64,000 nucleotides of DNA, from positions 14,260,001 to 14,324,000 of the forward strand of contig CM075101.1 of the NCBI GenBank assembly GCA_037576195.1, given 5' to 3'. Position numbers and translations under genes: made by a program. The stretch comes from Phytoseiulus persimilis (taxonomy: Eukaryota > Arthropoda > Arachnida > Mesostigmata > Phytoseiidae). This document shows, piece by piece, positions 10,560 through 22,090 of this stretch (positions within the stretch are counted from its first letter, which is position 1; the number at the start of each line of letters is the position of its first letter). The notes beneath the pieces are model-generated. The model had not been told where the DNA came from and made no database searches. It worked only from the letters and a program-made list of their open reading frames with translations.

Positions 10560-12472
10560 CTGTAAGAAAAAGCTCTCCACTCCGTCCAACATTTTGCAGG
10601 TCAGGTCTTGAAGTGGGGAGTTCTGTTTCCGTGCTGGTCGAAATATCTACAATACCAGCGGACTTACATGATGTATGAGTATTCATTCCAACGAGTAGCT
10701 GATGAAACTGTCTCAACTCATCCTGGTCGCAATCACTGGCGGGGACCTAAGACATTTCCGGTCCAAGAAGCTTGTTCGTTAGGTGTGAAGCAGCAACATC
10801 GACAAACGAGTCCTCACCGACGCTCTCATACGAAGCACTCAAGCCAGGAAGATCCGAAACCAGCTCCACGCTTTGCGATTGCTCTCATTTCGAATGATCG
10901 AGAGCACCGGTTCCTCAAGTGGAAACATGTGAGTCGTTCACATGGATCCGCATTGAGTGCCAGGAAATCGGCCAACAACCTCGGATGAAGGCCATATCAG
11001 AGCTTCTGTCGCCCGGGAGCACGCGTCCGGAATAGATGTCTTCTGCCGATCAGCGGCACCTTCGTGAGATTCCCTCCGGCTGGAGCCTGATGTTCATCTG
11101 ACGAGGGTCTTCAGAGTTTCCTGTTCTGTTGCTTCCTCCATAGCACGAGATTCGTCGAAGTAGAATTCCTCGAGTCGAGTTCAAAACATTTGGAATCTGG
11201 TTCGATACTCTCCTGGGAGACTGCCATGTTATAAGAGCTACTTGCGACATGTGACATACCGTTGACGCATCCGATGATCCCAATCAAGCACTGAGTAATG
11301 CTCAGTGAGCATGACTTCTCAATGGAAGGCACATTCCGGGAGCTTCTGTCATAATAATGATTTCGCTACAAGACGGCATCAACATGATGGTCCGACCGAC
11401 TGACCCAAGGAATTGAAAGCGGGAACAAAGTGTTGAAACGACTCGCCATGACCCCGTACTCCATGCCTGGGCCTGTATCCATACAACGGTGAGGGCTCTA
11501 CCCGGCGCCCTTTTCATGACCTCTGATTCATTCCTCCTATCGAGGCACTGAATCGCCATGATTTGACCCTCTTCGCTTTCTCACGTCCTGCCATGAAAAC
11601 CGTGAAGAGCCAGGACACATGGTGTTAACTAGGGCTGGTTTCCGCAACCACGATGAGATGCGCAAGTTTCGGCTTTTATGACGAAAACAGTTTCGAGGAT
11701 GATATTTCACTTTTCGCTTTGAGGTCGGAAGATAGCTTCCCTTCGAAGTTCCGTGGCATCGGGAGAACCCATTTTCCGGAGCAAAAAGAATAAAGAATAT
11801 GGGTTGAGAGGTGGCCACGAATCGACCGTGCAAATGGTCAGCTGTTATCGCAAAGAGTTGAACAGAGCGTCCGATCCTCCTCTCTCTGTCTCTCTCTCTG
11901 GCAGCACATCTTGTATCAGAATGCATATTTCTAACAGAATGTAAGCACGGCGGAAATCTGCAAAATCTACGGCCTGGACTTGGCGTTTATGATTTCTGAC
12001 CGCACCCGTGAGTTACTTGCCACCACACATTCTATTTCCTCCCCCTATCCCCACCCTTCGCTGCGGCTTTCGTCGCAGTTGCGAATTTTCGTGAGAACCG
12101 TCCAACCCCAGCGATGATTCGCCATTGAAACACTTCTTCGGTCTCAAGGAGACAACCGAAACCTGTCGTAAGGTGACCGAGCGAAAGTGGTGCCTGTGAC
12201 ATCGAAAACTCTCTTAGACTTCGGTAGTTGGAATGTGAATGTCTGTTACGAGACGATCCCTGTCAAAGCTCAAGCCAGCAGCGAACATCGTGAAATGCGG
12301 CGCCGCTCAGAGAATTAGGAGATGAGCTCCACGGGAATGAAGGCGTCACGTTGATCGACGACTGACCGCGCGAAAGCAGCGATCAGTAAAGAGATGAAAA
12401 AGTACAGGACAGTAGCACCAAATTATAATTCCAATGATTCGTAAAATATAATGCGTATGCCAAGCGCCGTGC
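10560..12472. other. No gene recognised; possibly upstream exons of the preceding gene
   Basis: Minus-strand frames at 11302-11926 are open and could contain 5' exons of the gene at 9594-10559, but I found no phase-consistent chain. A CT-rich run lies at 11876-11899. Confidence 0.3.
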
Positions 12473-12487
12473 GGTTGGCTCTCAGTA
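12473..12487 (+). repeat. Target-site duplication, left copy (element 2)
   Basis: The 15-mer ggttggctctcagta recurs at 12592-12606, flanking a 104-bp insertion. Confidence 0.8.
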
Positions 12488-12591
12488 CTGTCCAGTGGCT
12501 CTCAGTTCAGGGAGTGTCACTGAAGCAATACCGAAAGGTGAATCCGGGACACTCCTGAGGGCTGGCTGAGAGGTTCAGCCGAAAACAGAGA
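12488..12591 (+). mobile_element. Short retroposed (SINE-like) element, copy 2
   Basis: This 104-bp insertion lies between perfect 15-bp direct repeats. Its 83-bp core (12509-12591) matches 2062-2144 at 81 of 83 positions and preserves both stems; the change at 12518 improves pairing of the long stem to ggagtgtc/gacactcc. The 21 bp before the core are unlike the equivalent part of copy 1. They contain tggctctcagt, a near-repeat of the target site itself, as if the reverse transcriptase had switched template or slipped at the 5' junction. Confidence 0.7.
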
Positions 12592-12606
12592 GGTTGGCTC
12601 TCAGTA
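12592..12606 (+). repeat. Target-site duplication, right copy (element 2)
   Basis: Perfect 15-bp match to 12473-12487. Confidence 0.8.
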
Positions 12607-14623
12607 GAGGACTGGGCTGACTGTCACGGTCATTCGTTTCGCATCTTTTCGTAGCCGATTCAATGTCCCAATCTCGTCAAGAACCGTGTTTTGAATAACG
12701 GATTCATCATTCCGCAGCTCGGTCCGAGACTTCACAGGCCCGCGAGATCAGATTCTTCACTGATCCCGGACGCTCCTCCATCAGTGTCTCTTCGACCTGA
12801 AGAGTTCAGTCGATGTATGAACTTGCAGCACAGCGCCTATCTGATCGATATTCGGTAATTTCCCAAGGAACTGCACTGAACAGGGTGGCATTTCAGAGTT
12901 TTGAATTTACGAGCCCGACTCCGTTCTGGCCCTGACTTTGTCAACTCTAGGAATCCAAATCTTCTCTATTTTTCGAAAATAAAAAGGCGGCGTCGATTGA
13001 GTACCTTAAGGCGGTCGTTGCAATTTCCCGTTGGAGTGTGATTGATGAAGATTGAGTGGTTGATGAAGGCCCGGTCACAAGCCAGACGATCGATTGAAGT
13101 TAGCTCGACTCCTCGGAAAACGGCAAGCGGTCGTAGCAAGAATCCGTAACAAGTTCCTTGTCGTTAGGGCAGACCTCAGGAACCATGGGCAGAAATCGGG
13201 AATCGCCAAAGCGACCCAGCACTTCAATATTAAGGGGATTCGGTCCTTTCCGAGCGATTTTCACTCGAGGAGGAAACTCCGATTCCGCTCCGTTTAAGAG
13301 TCACGACGAACCATGCGAAGATGACCGAGATCGGCCAAGTGAGAAGATTTCGGAGAAGAGCTTGTCATCTTCCAAGGAGTCGAGATAACTTCGATCGATT
13401 TCCTGGCTAGTGACCGGCTTCCTTCTTCGCGCCGATCCGATGAAATTCACCGTCTCTCTCAGCCAGACCTCGAAAAAAAAGAATGTCATTTTTGAAACCG
13501 CCCCTCTCCGCTATTTCCATCTTGTACACTCCAACGAAAAATCAAAGTGAACGCCACGAAATCTGCTATCGATCACTCCTTGATTTTTGAGTTCGGAAAA
13601 CTCTGGCCGAAACAGAGTCAAGCTAGAACATTCCCAGAAATGCTGCCCTCTATACATCGTTTGAATTGACTGTGATTCGAGGGAGTTGGAACCCATCCAC
13701 ACCGATTGCCGATCCCCTTTGAAACTAAAACCCTCGGCACCGTTCCACAGCTGAGCCGGAAAGAGATCTGGGTGAAACCGAAATCCGATGGAAGATTTTT
13801 CCGTTAATGAACGTGAGCGTTCTCAAGCCAGCAGGTTCCATAGTATTGACATACTCGTCCTATCACCAGATTCGATCACCGCTGTGGCGCCGTTGCCAAC
13901 TGTAATCTCGGAACCGCGGCTTCTGCTTCCGCCAACGGGGATGCGGAAACGAAACGTGCGGTGATCCCTCAATCACGATAGATTTGTGATCGTTTTGTGG
14001 ATCCGAGAGGCCTGAGTTTGGTTGAGTTGAGAGTGAGTTCAGCAACAATCATGACGTTTTCGACTCATTCTCTCAGAATTCCTCCATGAGCTGTCAAATT
14101 CTGAGAGAGCTTCCAGGCTGTCTCTGGTTCTGAGTCAAACCCAAGGCTATGGATAACTGTTCCCTCGATTGATGTTAATCCACCGGATAGAATCAAAATC
14201 TGCGACGCACTTCTAGTCGAAAGATACTTACCACCGGGTCTCCGAGGAATTTCGAAAATCCACTGTGTCGGTGGAATCCTTTTCATCCCAAGCAGCCCTA
14301 GAACATTTGGGATGACTCACCGATTTCACTCTCGACGGCAACCGATCGTGCCTCACAACCGGAACTCTAATCGACGCGAATAGGGAAATCTCAGGTGTTA
14401 TTCGGAACAATCATCGATCTTGACGCGTGTTGCTCCTTCAAATGTTGAATCACTTTTCCCATCATAACCGAACGAGAGCTCAGGATCTTGGATCACTTCC
14501 CTGCGTTCAGGGACTACTGATAGCGCGACCCATGAAATCTGCATCTGCGGAGAGGGAGCTCCGAGAAGCGGGGAAATCTCGAGCTCACTCTTCGCACAGC
14601 TTAGGTCGGCAATCAATCTGGGG
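12607..14623. other. No gene recognised
   Basis: No supported gene. An AATAAA-like sequence at about 12979 has no gene upstream that I can assign to it. Open frames are short and overlapping. Confidence 0.4.
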
Positions 14624-14844
14624 CGTACCCGGGTAGCGTAGCCGTGTCGGTCGATTTTTTGATCGGCTATTCGCGCAGCTGAGCAAGCTCCCTCGATTAT
14701 TGAGCCATCAAACTCGATCGATGCATCAATTTAGGGAGGAAAAATCGATGACGGACATAATTATTCCCGATGCATTCATAATTCTCGCTTCACTGGTCCG
14801 TTAGTGATACTGTCGATCGCTGATCAGGGAGGTCACATTGAACA
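14624..14844 (+). promoter_or_regulatory. Conserved upstream block of secreted-protein paralog 2
   Basis: Related to 7303-7510. Shared islands are acccgggtagcgtagccg (14627-14644), cgcagctgagca (14673-14684), cataattattccc (about 14756-14768) and cgctgatcagggaggtcac (14818-14836). It ends directly before the start codon. Confidence 0.45.
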
Positions 14845-15581
14845 ATGAAACCATCTCTGATCCTGTTTTCCTACTTGATCTCACTGTGCTCTGCGGCTCT
14901 CATTTCGTCGTCCTTCAACCCCTGTGGTAACTATTCTCTTATTCGTGTCCAGTGATAAATTGACTGTTGTCCCATCCCGGAGAACACCAACCCCTCAGTT
15001 GGGTCTCGATTTTCAAAATCAGTCCACCAGGCGATCTTGATCTCGAGCCTCCACGCAACGATAACCAGAATATTCCTCATTTTTCAAGCTATTGAAGAAG
15101 ACGTCATGCAGAAGCTGATCGATTGCGGCCTTCCGCAGAATCCGCCGCGGGTACGTAAGAGCTGTGTGCTCCAACCGCCAGTCTGGAATTCTGAAAGCGA
15201 CCAGTTATTGGGGGCTTGTCGCAGGGAGTCGTCATTTTCCTGAATTCTGACGGTGTAACAACTCCGGAGATGTTATCGTAGGCGTTGACTTTCAGGCTGT
15301 AGAGATATGGAATAAACGCACTCAGATCATCCCCGGCATGAAAGCGACAGATCTGATCTATGAAGTGTGTCGGATCAACAACAACGCAGGTACGATGTCC
15401 TCCCCGCAGGAATCGGGGTGCGCGGAAGGAGGCTCGCTCGACGCAAAGAAAATTGACCCTGCTCTTCTCGACAGGTTACACTTTATGGACCCAATTCATG
15501 AACGAGCTCCACCCTGACGATGCCGTGATCGTTGACAGAACCAGCTACGAATGCCTCAAACTACACAATCTCGCCGTGTGA
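14845..15581 (+). CDS. Small secreted four-cysteine protein, paralog 2
   Basis: Four exons: 14845-14926, 15089-15150, 15296-15389 and 15475-15581, with the same lengths and phases as paralog 1, encoding 114 residues. The signal peptide is MKPSLILFSYLISLCSAA. The mature chain keeps the four cysteines (FNPC, LIDC, YEVC, YECLK) and the blocks DLIYEVCRINNNA, GYTLWTQ and DDAVIVDR. Residues differ mainly in exons 2 and 3 (for example IEEDVMQK against LETELMKA). The pair therefore arose by tandem duplication and has since diverged, with both reading frames intact, so both are probably functional. The family is not recognised. Confidence 0.75.
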
Positions 15582-17346
15582 CGGAGATTTGAAGAATACA
15601 TTTCCGACGTCATCGTCCATGGAGTTCATTTCATTACTTGGATACCCATGTATCAGATAGTGAGACGCATCGTTTCACACTGAGCTCAGAGTGACAGCCA
15701 GGTCTTTATTCTGGACAATTATACCGACTCCGATGACACGTGCCACTGTAATCAACTCTTTGAACGAAAGCGTCGAGCGCACCGCAACTCCGACCAATAC
15801 GACACGGTACCACGGTGCCGCGCAACGTGATTTCGTGGTTACCTGCCGTCGCTTATTATTGGTTTGAACTGAGTTCGATAGACATTGATCGCAACCTGCG
15901 GTGGTCGCTCGGTTTGTTCTATCTCCGATCGTACACAACGAGCGAATGCTCGATGAATTAGACATCGAGTTTTCGGAATCATTTGGGAGAGCAATATTAC
16001 ACTCGCGGTACATTGGATGCGTTTTATGCTCTTCTGAATTTGCGCAAAACTGCCAGGTGCTTCGTGACTCAGGACTTATTCGCGCATTCATTTCGTTCTT
16101 TCAATTTCCCGTGAGAAGTGGCAGAGAAGACGCCACAACGCCTAGTGTAAACATTTCCGTCCTGCTGACTGGCGATCACCAAAAAGAGCCTAGATACGTT
16201 TTAGAATCAGGTGGTGAGGTGGTAGGAGTGGCTCGCGCTCAGTTTTCTTTTTCGCCATCCTTCATGAGCGCTCGAACTGCACACTGAGGTTGTTGTTGCT
16301 GGTTTCAACAGGCACAAACTCACGGCATCGCTGGCCATGATGGCCGATGTTTGCGATGGCGTTTCCAAGGTACAAAGGAGCTGTTTGGGGCAGGATTTGC
16401 AGGTAGGTTTCCCCCGCAATGTTTTGTCAGCGATGAAAGAGCTAGCTGGACCCTCTCGGTCTGATGTCAATGAGCCGAACTGATCAGGAAGCCCTCCATC
16501 CGCGACAATAACGCGCGGCTCGTCCGCTTGCCCACGACAGCGTCTCTCAGAGTTCGTTTGGGAGTTTTCCGAGCTCGCATTCAATATTGCAAGTAATCGG
16601 GTTGGAATGATCTCTTCGAGAGGGTCCACTGAATCGACAGTTCACCAAATAACGAAACCGATGAACGCTTTCATGACATTGAAGGAGTCGAAGACATTGC
16701 GTAGCCTACCGACTGCTTCCACCGAACTGCTCAACTTTCGCTCGATTCTCTCGGCTGTTAGAGCTGTCAAGGCTTAAAACAACGTGTCGCGTACATCTTC
16801 AGCTCATCGATCGTTGACAGCGGTCCGATGGCCCGAAACTCCAATCGGATAGTCTTGGAACAAACCCTAAAAAGATGCTGGACACAACCGGGATCCAAGC
16901 CTCGTTGTCAAGCTCGAGATCTCGAATCAGGATAGTGTTTCGCGCCAAGGCGTGGAGCGGGCGCATCTCGCTCGTGGAAACTGGTCGAGTTTATGGGCGG
17001 CATGATTCACAAAAAAGATCCCACGAGAAAAAAAGGTGTCCAGTGGGATAAATTCGTATGAAGGTTTTGGGGGGGGGGGGGGGGGTGCGGAAGCCAACAA
17101 CTAGGTATTCCATTTCAGAGCGGTGCATGGCGCGCTGAAGGTCCACTCCGCATTTAATTCGCAAGTTCTGCGCGGATGGAAGCGATTGGGAGCGGCGCGC
17201 AAAACGTTTGGATCAGGCTGAACTATTCGGCACGATTTTCCCACAGCGCTGAGCCGGAGAGCGATTCGCTGGCAAAACGAGATCCCTCGAGTGGCACATC
17301 TTTATTCCGTTCTTGACCGATCCACGGCAATATAAATTTCACCACG
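15582..17346. other. No confident gene
   Basis: A minus-strand frame ending at 15675 has good codon use in its last 50 codons (YRVVLVGVAVRSTLSFKE region) but overlaps a plus-strand frame of similar quality. No splice chain could be built. A 17-base run of G lies at 17069-17085. Confidence 0.3.
17069..17085 (+). repeat. Poly(G) tract, 17 bases
   Basis: An uninterrupted run of 17 G on the plus strand. Such tracts are prone to length error in sequencing and can form G-quadruplexes. Confidence 0.95.
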
Positions 17347-17364
17347 GCAGCTGAGTAGCCTTCG
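17347..17364 (+). repeat. Short match to the secreted-paralog upstream block
   Basis: gcagctgagtagccttcg matches 17 of 18 positions of 7370-7387 upstream of paralog 1. No third gene copy follows. It may be a remnant of a third tandem unit or chance. Confidence 0.3.
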
Positions 17365-17550
17365 CTCACGGTCTCGTTTTTAATGCCACAAATCTTCATT
17401 AATCTACCTCAATTGCTGAGAAGGTCTCCTGATTCAGTGCCGTCTGATAACACGCATAGCCTTTAGTGGATCTTACGACGGGCTGATATACTGCGAGTTC
17501 GTCATCATCCTGCTCGATAGTGTTCCAGATGGGCGATTGGACAACTATTC

Positions 17551-17583
17551 CGTCTGAAATCGGTGAATTTCGTCTGAAATCGG
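17551..17583 (+). repeat. Two-copy 20-bp tandem duplication
   Basis: cgtctgaaatcgg occurs at 17551 and 17571, separated by tgaattt; a short local duplication. Confidence 0.6.
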
Positions 17584-18270
17584 CAGCCTAACCTCGCCGC
17601 CGAACTACCCAGGATTCAACCGGCCACTTGGGATCCTCGATGTCTGCGCGGAACTCCAAAATCGGGAAACGCAAATGAACACTTTTCCAGCGTCCTGGAA
17701 ATTGTTTCGCAACGCGATGACCCGTGGCGTGACCGGAATGCTGGAAGAAGTCCCGAGAAGCGATCGCTCTCCTCCTATGCGGACGTGCCTCATTAGGATC
17801 ACTCCGCCAAGCGGAATCGCGGGCGTAACCCCAACAGTGGATTTCGTGGAGCAAGGAAACGCTTCGGAGAAAGAAGGGACACAAACTTTGACAGGTGTCA
17901 CGTGCGCGGGCTGGCCCCGAAAGCGTGACTCAGCAGCATGTCCAAGGCGAGGGCGACCATCAGCCGGCGTTTGAGCTTGGCAACTGTGCCGCGCGAGGCC
18001 GCCACCATCAAGCGTTGTCACTCTCTCTCCAATACGGGACGTAAAGTACCCAAGTCAGTAAATACTGGCGCTCACATGGCGCAGGAATCATTCAAGTCCA
18101 AGCCGATATGCAGCCGGGTTGATCAGTTTGCTGCAAAAGTTCGATACGTTCGGGCGAAGATCACCAGAAACCTAGTGTAGCTTTTTTCTCGTCTGACACC
18201 TCACGTCTACTAGGAGACCGGAACGGTGTTCGTGAGTCCCAACTTCGGCTCCGGTGTACCTTGAGAAGAC

Positions 18271-18540
18271 ATGACCCAGAACTCAACAATCTCGGTGGCT
18301 GTCTCCAGGCCCGCTGATCTGGATCTCAGCAACCTTGTGCCGAGGCAGAGGCCTCAAATGCATTCGAGTGACGTGCCCTACACTTTCGAAGGGCACAACC
18401 CCGACTATCCTCGGTGGGTAGATTTCGCTTACGTGGAGTATCAGCTTACGATTATTGTTGCAATCATAGAAATGGACGAAGACTCCGAGTTTGAAGGCTT
18501 CTCGAAATACTTCGGAGCATCGGAGCGCACACAAACAAGG
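18271..18540 (+). CDS. Possible exon of an unidentified gene
   Basis: An ATG-initiated frame with coding-like codon use. It contains DLDLSNLVPRQRPQ, FEGHNPDYPRWVDFAYVEYQ and MDEDSEFEGFSKYFG. No splice partner was found, and the opposite strand is also open. The family is not recognised. It could be spurious. Confidence 0.22.
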
Positions 18541-19599
18541 AACATGTTCTCTCGTTCGCGGGTGGCTCCACAATTGGGCAATTACCCAACCTATCTGCGA
18601 TGCTATATTCCTCGATGATGAGCAGCAGTCACCAGCGTTCGCGCCGATCCGCGCGCGCCACAGAAGTCGTTCGTGAGGGAATCCCTGTCGGACTCGCTGT
18701 ACTTGTCGGCTCTGTTGTTCGCCTGGTACTAGAAGCTCGGGATCCGCATCATTTGACTCTCAAATTTTGACACATAACAGTGTACGTGTTCATCCGCACG
18801 TGGAGCGTTCAAAGTCGTTCGCCGGCTGCCTCGATCGGCTAATTTGAAACGAAAGCGGCTCGACTCCGGGAATCCACTCGCAGTGGTGTTCTGACTTTGC
18901 TACCGGTCGCTGCTCGCTCCGTGGAAAGAGCTCGTTCTCGGCAGTCGCACTTCGAGCTCGTTCTCAAAGTGGGAACGATCGCGTCGTATCAACGTATGTC
19001 GCGCTGATGACAAACGGCGGATCGTAGACCGAAGAGCACTTACTAGCGAACTGGCAGACGAAAAAGTGCTCGGCTCCAGCGGCGTTTACCGAGTTAATTG
19101 TTGAGGCTAAACGCACCAACCACTTAATCAGACTGGGACCGCCCTGGAGACTCCCCGTCGGGGAGTTCTAGCTCCTTCTCGAGGCCAATTCCTGCAATCT
19201 CTGCTGCCTCCTCCGAAGGCTCCGTGATCTCTGGGGATCACAGAGTCCTCGGAAACTGGGATCTTGTGTCATCTCGGATTATGGGTTCGACTTCAACTCA
19301 TCTCCTTTCATGAAAGCTTCCTCCGCTTACTGAACGAGTCTCTTCCCTCTCAACTAAAATTGAAATCGCTCTTGAATCCTCTCGTTTCGAACTACTTTTG
19401 CATCAGCCCCCGGGCGATGGTCGGAGATGCCGTCGGACGCATTGACCGGCAACTAGACCGGCCGGATGTCCGGCGACTGTCTGTTGGGCGGTAGCCGACC
19501 AACTTTTTTTTAATCAGCAACCAGGTTCATGCTGTGATAAAGAGCCATACATGAAAGCGTTGAGATCGAGGAAAACGCAATGAGAGTTGTCGGCCTTTA

Positions 19600-19760
19600 A
19601 GCCGTGTCATCTTTCTCGTCGTTGTCGTCTTTCACGCGGATGAACGAAGCGTTGACAAAGACCCAGCGGTACACGCCGCCATTGACATTCAGAATGTTTC
19701 CATCAATTTTATCTGTTCGATTCGCGCGTCGGAGTGTGCTTTTTGTCGCTCCACGCATCG
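19600..19760 (-). CDS. Possible C-terminal exon of an unidentified gene
   Basis: The minus-strand frame ends NGGVYRWVFVNASFIRVKDD followed by NDEKDDTA and a stop at 19600, with mostly C/G third positions. Upstream exons are not identified, so this is suggestive only. Confidence 0.25.
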
Positions 19761-20485
19761 AGCGAATCTCACGGAACAAGAAGGGAAGCGCACAGAGATG
19801 GCCTAGTTCGAGCGCGGACACGCGTCCGTGCCCACTTCGTGGGAACGTATTGTCGCGTTCGGTATCAGCGAGGCTGTGCCGTACACTCCGGAAAAGCGAG
19901 TGAGAGAAGTCAACTTCTCACAAAAGCTTTGAAATTTATTCAGTCTGCCCTTAAGAATGCACTTCGGCTCCATATTCTGGGAATTGCTAACGCAAGCGAC
20001 TCTGTTCGGAGCCAAAGAACGACGAGATTCCATTCTATCAACTTTGACCAAAAGAGCCACCAACCAACCACTTTTTTCAATGCGCAGCACCAACATCGGA
20101 TGTCTTTCCTAATTGTTCCCTCACCTGGGGCTGAATAAGGGAGCTCTCCTCATTGTTGTCCATTCGGCTTGCGCTAGTTTCAAGCCCCGCAATATCGTTG
20201 TTGGTTTCTGGTTTTTCTGTTTGGCGCCAAAGGGAAAAAGAAATCAAAACACCCCACCGTGGAAAATTTTGTGAGTGAGCCTGGACCCGAGGAATTGGCA
20301 TCAGGGGATGGGCTTCATGGGACTTCGACCCATCGGGACAGAGAGCTGCCCGCCTCATGACACCTTCGTCCGCTTCAATTTCTGCAGCATGCGACGTGCA
20401 TCTCCGCACTCGTCTGCACGATTCGAAAGCCTGCTTCGTCGATGGCCAGCCGTATGAACTAAAAGCCGATTCTTTAATTCTGCAG

Positions 20486-20996
20486 GGCGGATTGCGGATC
20501 CCCCATCATGACCACAGGGAATATCGTGTGCTCCGATACCGAAAGTGGGGAATTGTCGCACGAACCGCGCATCGTTATCTGCGTGAGATTCATTCCTGAT
20601 TTTCCGCGCCGAAACTCGGAACCGAGCCACGGGGTCATCATCGGTTCCCTCCTCATCGAGAAGCAGGATGAGCACATGTCGGGCGATGAGGTGCGACGAA
20701 TTCTCCTCTGCCAACTGCCTGAAGCTCCCGTGAAGTTTTTGTTCCTCTCAAGCGAAGGGTGAGTCCGAAGAACTCGTTTTGGTTCCTCAGAAGGGTGAAC
20801 TTCCCCGAACTTCGTTTCGAGCAGGGGTTTCAAGCTCTTATCTCCGCTGTGTTCCCCGGTCCTTGAGCCTGGTGATAGGCCAAATGACGACATACGGCCA
20901 TCGGTTGTACCCAGGGACCGAAAGGAAAACTTGGAATTTCGGGCGTGTGTAGCTGCTTTATCGTACCCCTTTCCCCCGACTGAATCCGTCCGATAG
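20486..20996 (+). CDS. Exon pair with a module related to the TIR-SLOG gene N-terminus
   Basis: Exon 20486-20758 (acceptor aattctgcag, strong donor gtgagt, 90 codons) joins in frame to 20825-20996, which ends at a TAG stop. The first exon reads IVICVRFIPDFP, GVIIGSLLIEKQ, MSGDEVRRILLCQL and VKFLFLSSEG. This pattern lines up with the N-terminal module of the TIR-SLOG gene at 27.8-28.2 kb: LCLVRHYEKP, FGYVFVENN, LRQVRRVIWEQL, SFLFLNSNG. The likeness suggests a ubiquitin-like (beta-grasp) fold, as in the other copy. The second exon, 56 residues starting GFKLLSPLCSP, does not match the continuation of the other gene, so its assignment is less secure. An open stretch before 20486 (from about 20389) may hold a further exon. 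No TIR or SLOG domain was found downstream, so this may be a shortened paralog or a gene fragment. Confidence 0.4.
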
Positions 20997-21759
20997 CTTA
21001 CGTCAATTCACGAGAACAAAACCAGCGGCGGATTCCGAATCTCATTGAGCATGCAATGTGCTTGTGAAAGTCAGCAGTATGCCACTACTTTTTTGACGAG
21101 CGTCGAGATCATTCCGACGTCACATTTGTCATGGCTATTGCATTCTACCGTGAGTGCTTTCGTTGGACTTTCTCGCGCGTCTCTGGCAATTGTTCCTATT
21201 CTAGCCTCAATTGTAATCGTAGGCCATTCATCTGTTCGTGTGTCCGTCCTTTCACTAGTCGACCTGTTATCGGTTGCATGCGGAGGATCGTCGGGGACAC
21301 CTAGGCCCTTCGACGACGATAACACTGACATCACATTCCACAACTCTTTCGTAAGAACGCGGAGCGGACTCGGATCATCAAAAGCAAACCAAGAGCCGTC
21401 CCTCGCGCAGATGCATCATGGATCCTCGTTCCTGTTGACGAGTTGTTCATCAGCAAGAAATCCTCATTCACTCAGATGGGCGACTGTACTCAATGTCCCC
21501 CGCGCTTTTGGCGCTACAGAAGTGGAAGCAGAGCTCCTACAAAACCCAGTTTCCGCTCCATTGAGCCAATTATGATCCCCGAGCGACCACCTTCTTGTCC
21601 GCGCTTGGTTCTGATCGCAGTTGACGAGCAGGCGAGCAAACCTCACAGTAGGAATTGCGTTGCGTGTCAGCCGGATACCGGGTGTCTCAATATCTCCTTT
21701 CCGAGTGCATCGGGTCACACGAGATGGATTTGGTTCCGGCTGCTCCCGGCGAACAATTG

Positions 21760-22090
21760 CTAACGCCACTTAGATGTCCAGGATGACATGGAAATGTGGA
21801 CAACATAGATAAAACTGACACCACGAACAAGGAGCGCAATCACAACGACGTACGAAAGGTATTGAAACACTGTTAGGGACGCTGGGCTGCTTTGGCCCAG
21901 TTTGTCAGCTCGCAAACTGCTGGCTTCACTGTTCAACCATCTGTCTACGATCTCGACGTCCTCATCTCTGATGAAAGAGGGCATCGATCGCTCCTGTGTC
22001 GGGATCTTCCGGGATCTACCGGTCGTGGGCACTGCACCCCAGCGCGATCTGATCTTGTGTTGGAACGTGGCAGCTCCGACGGTCGATGTG
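21760..22090 (-). CDS. Possible single-pass membrane protein, last exon
   Basis: The minus-strand frame has coding-like third positions and reads RDEDVEIVDRWLNSEASSLR, followed by a hydrophobic segment FQYLSYVVVIALLVRG with VSFIYVV after it, and stops at 21760. This looks like a soluble stretch followed by one transmembrane helix near the C-terminus. Upstream exons were not found and the family is not recognised. Confidence 0.33.

Noticed and set aside
17588-18021. Overlapping long frames on both strands
   Set aside because: Open in several frames at once, typical of GC-rich noncoding DNA; no motif supports any one of them.
21045-21575. 176-codon open frame on the plus strand
   Set aside because: The opposite strand is also open with equally good codon use, and no start context, splice sites or known domain are present. 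Probably chance.
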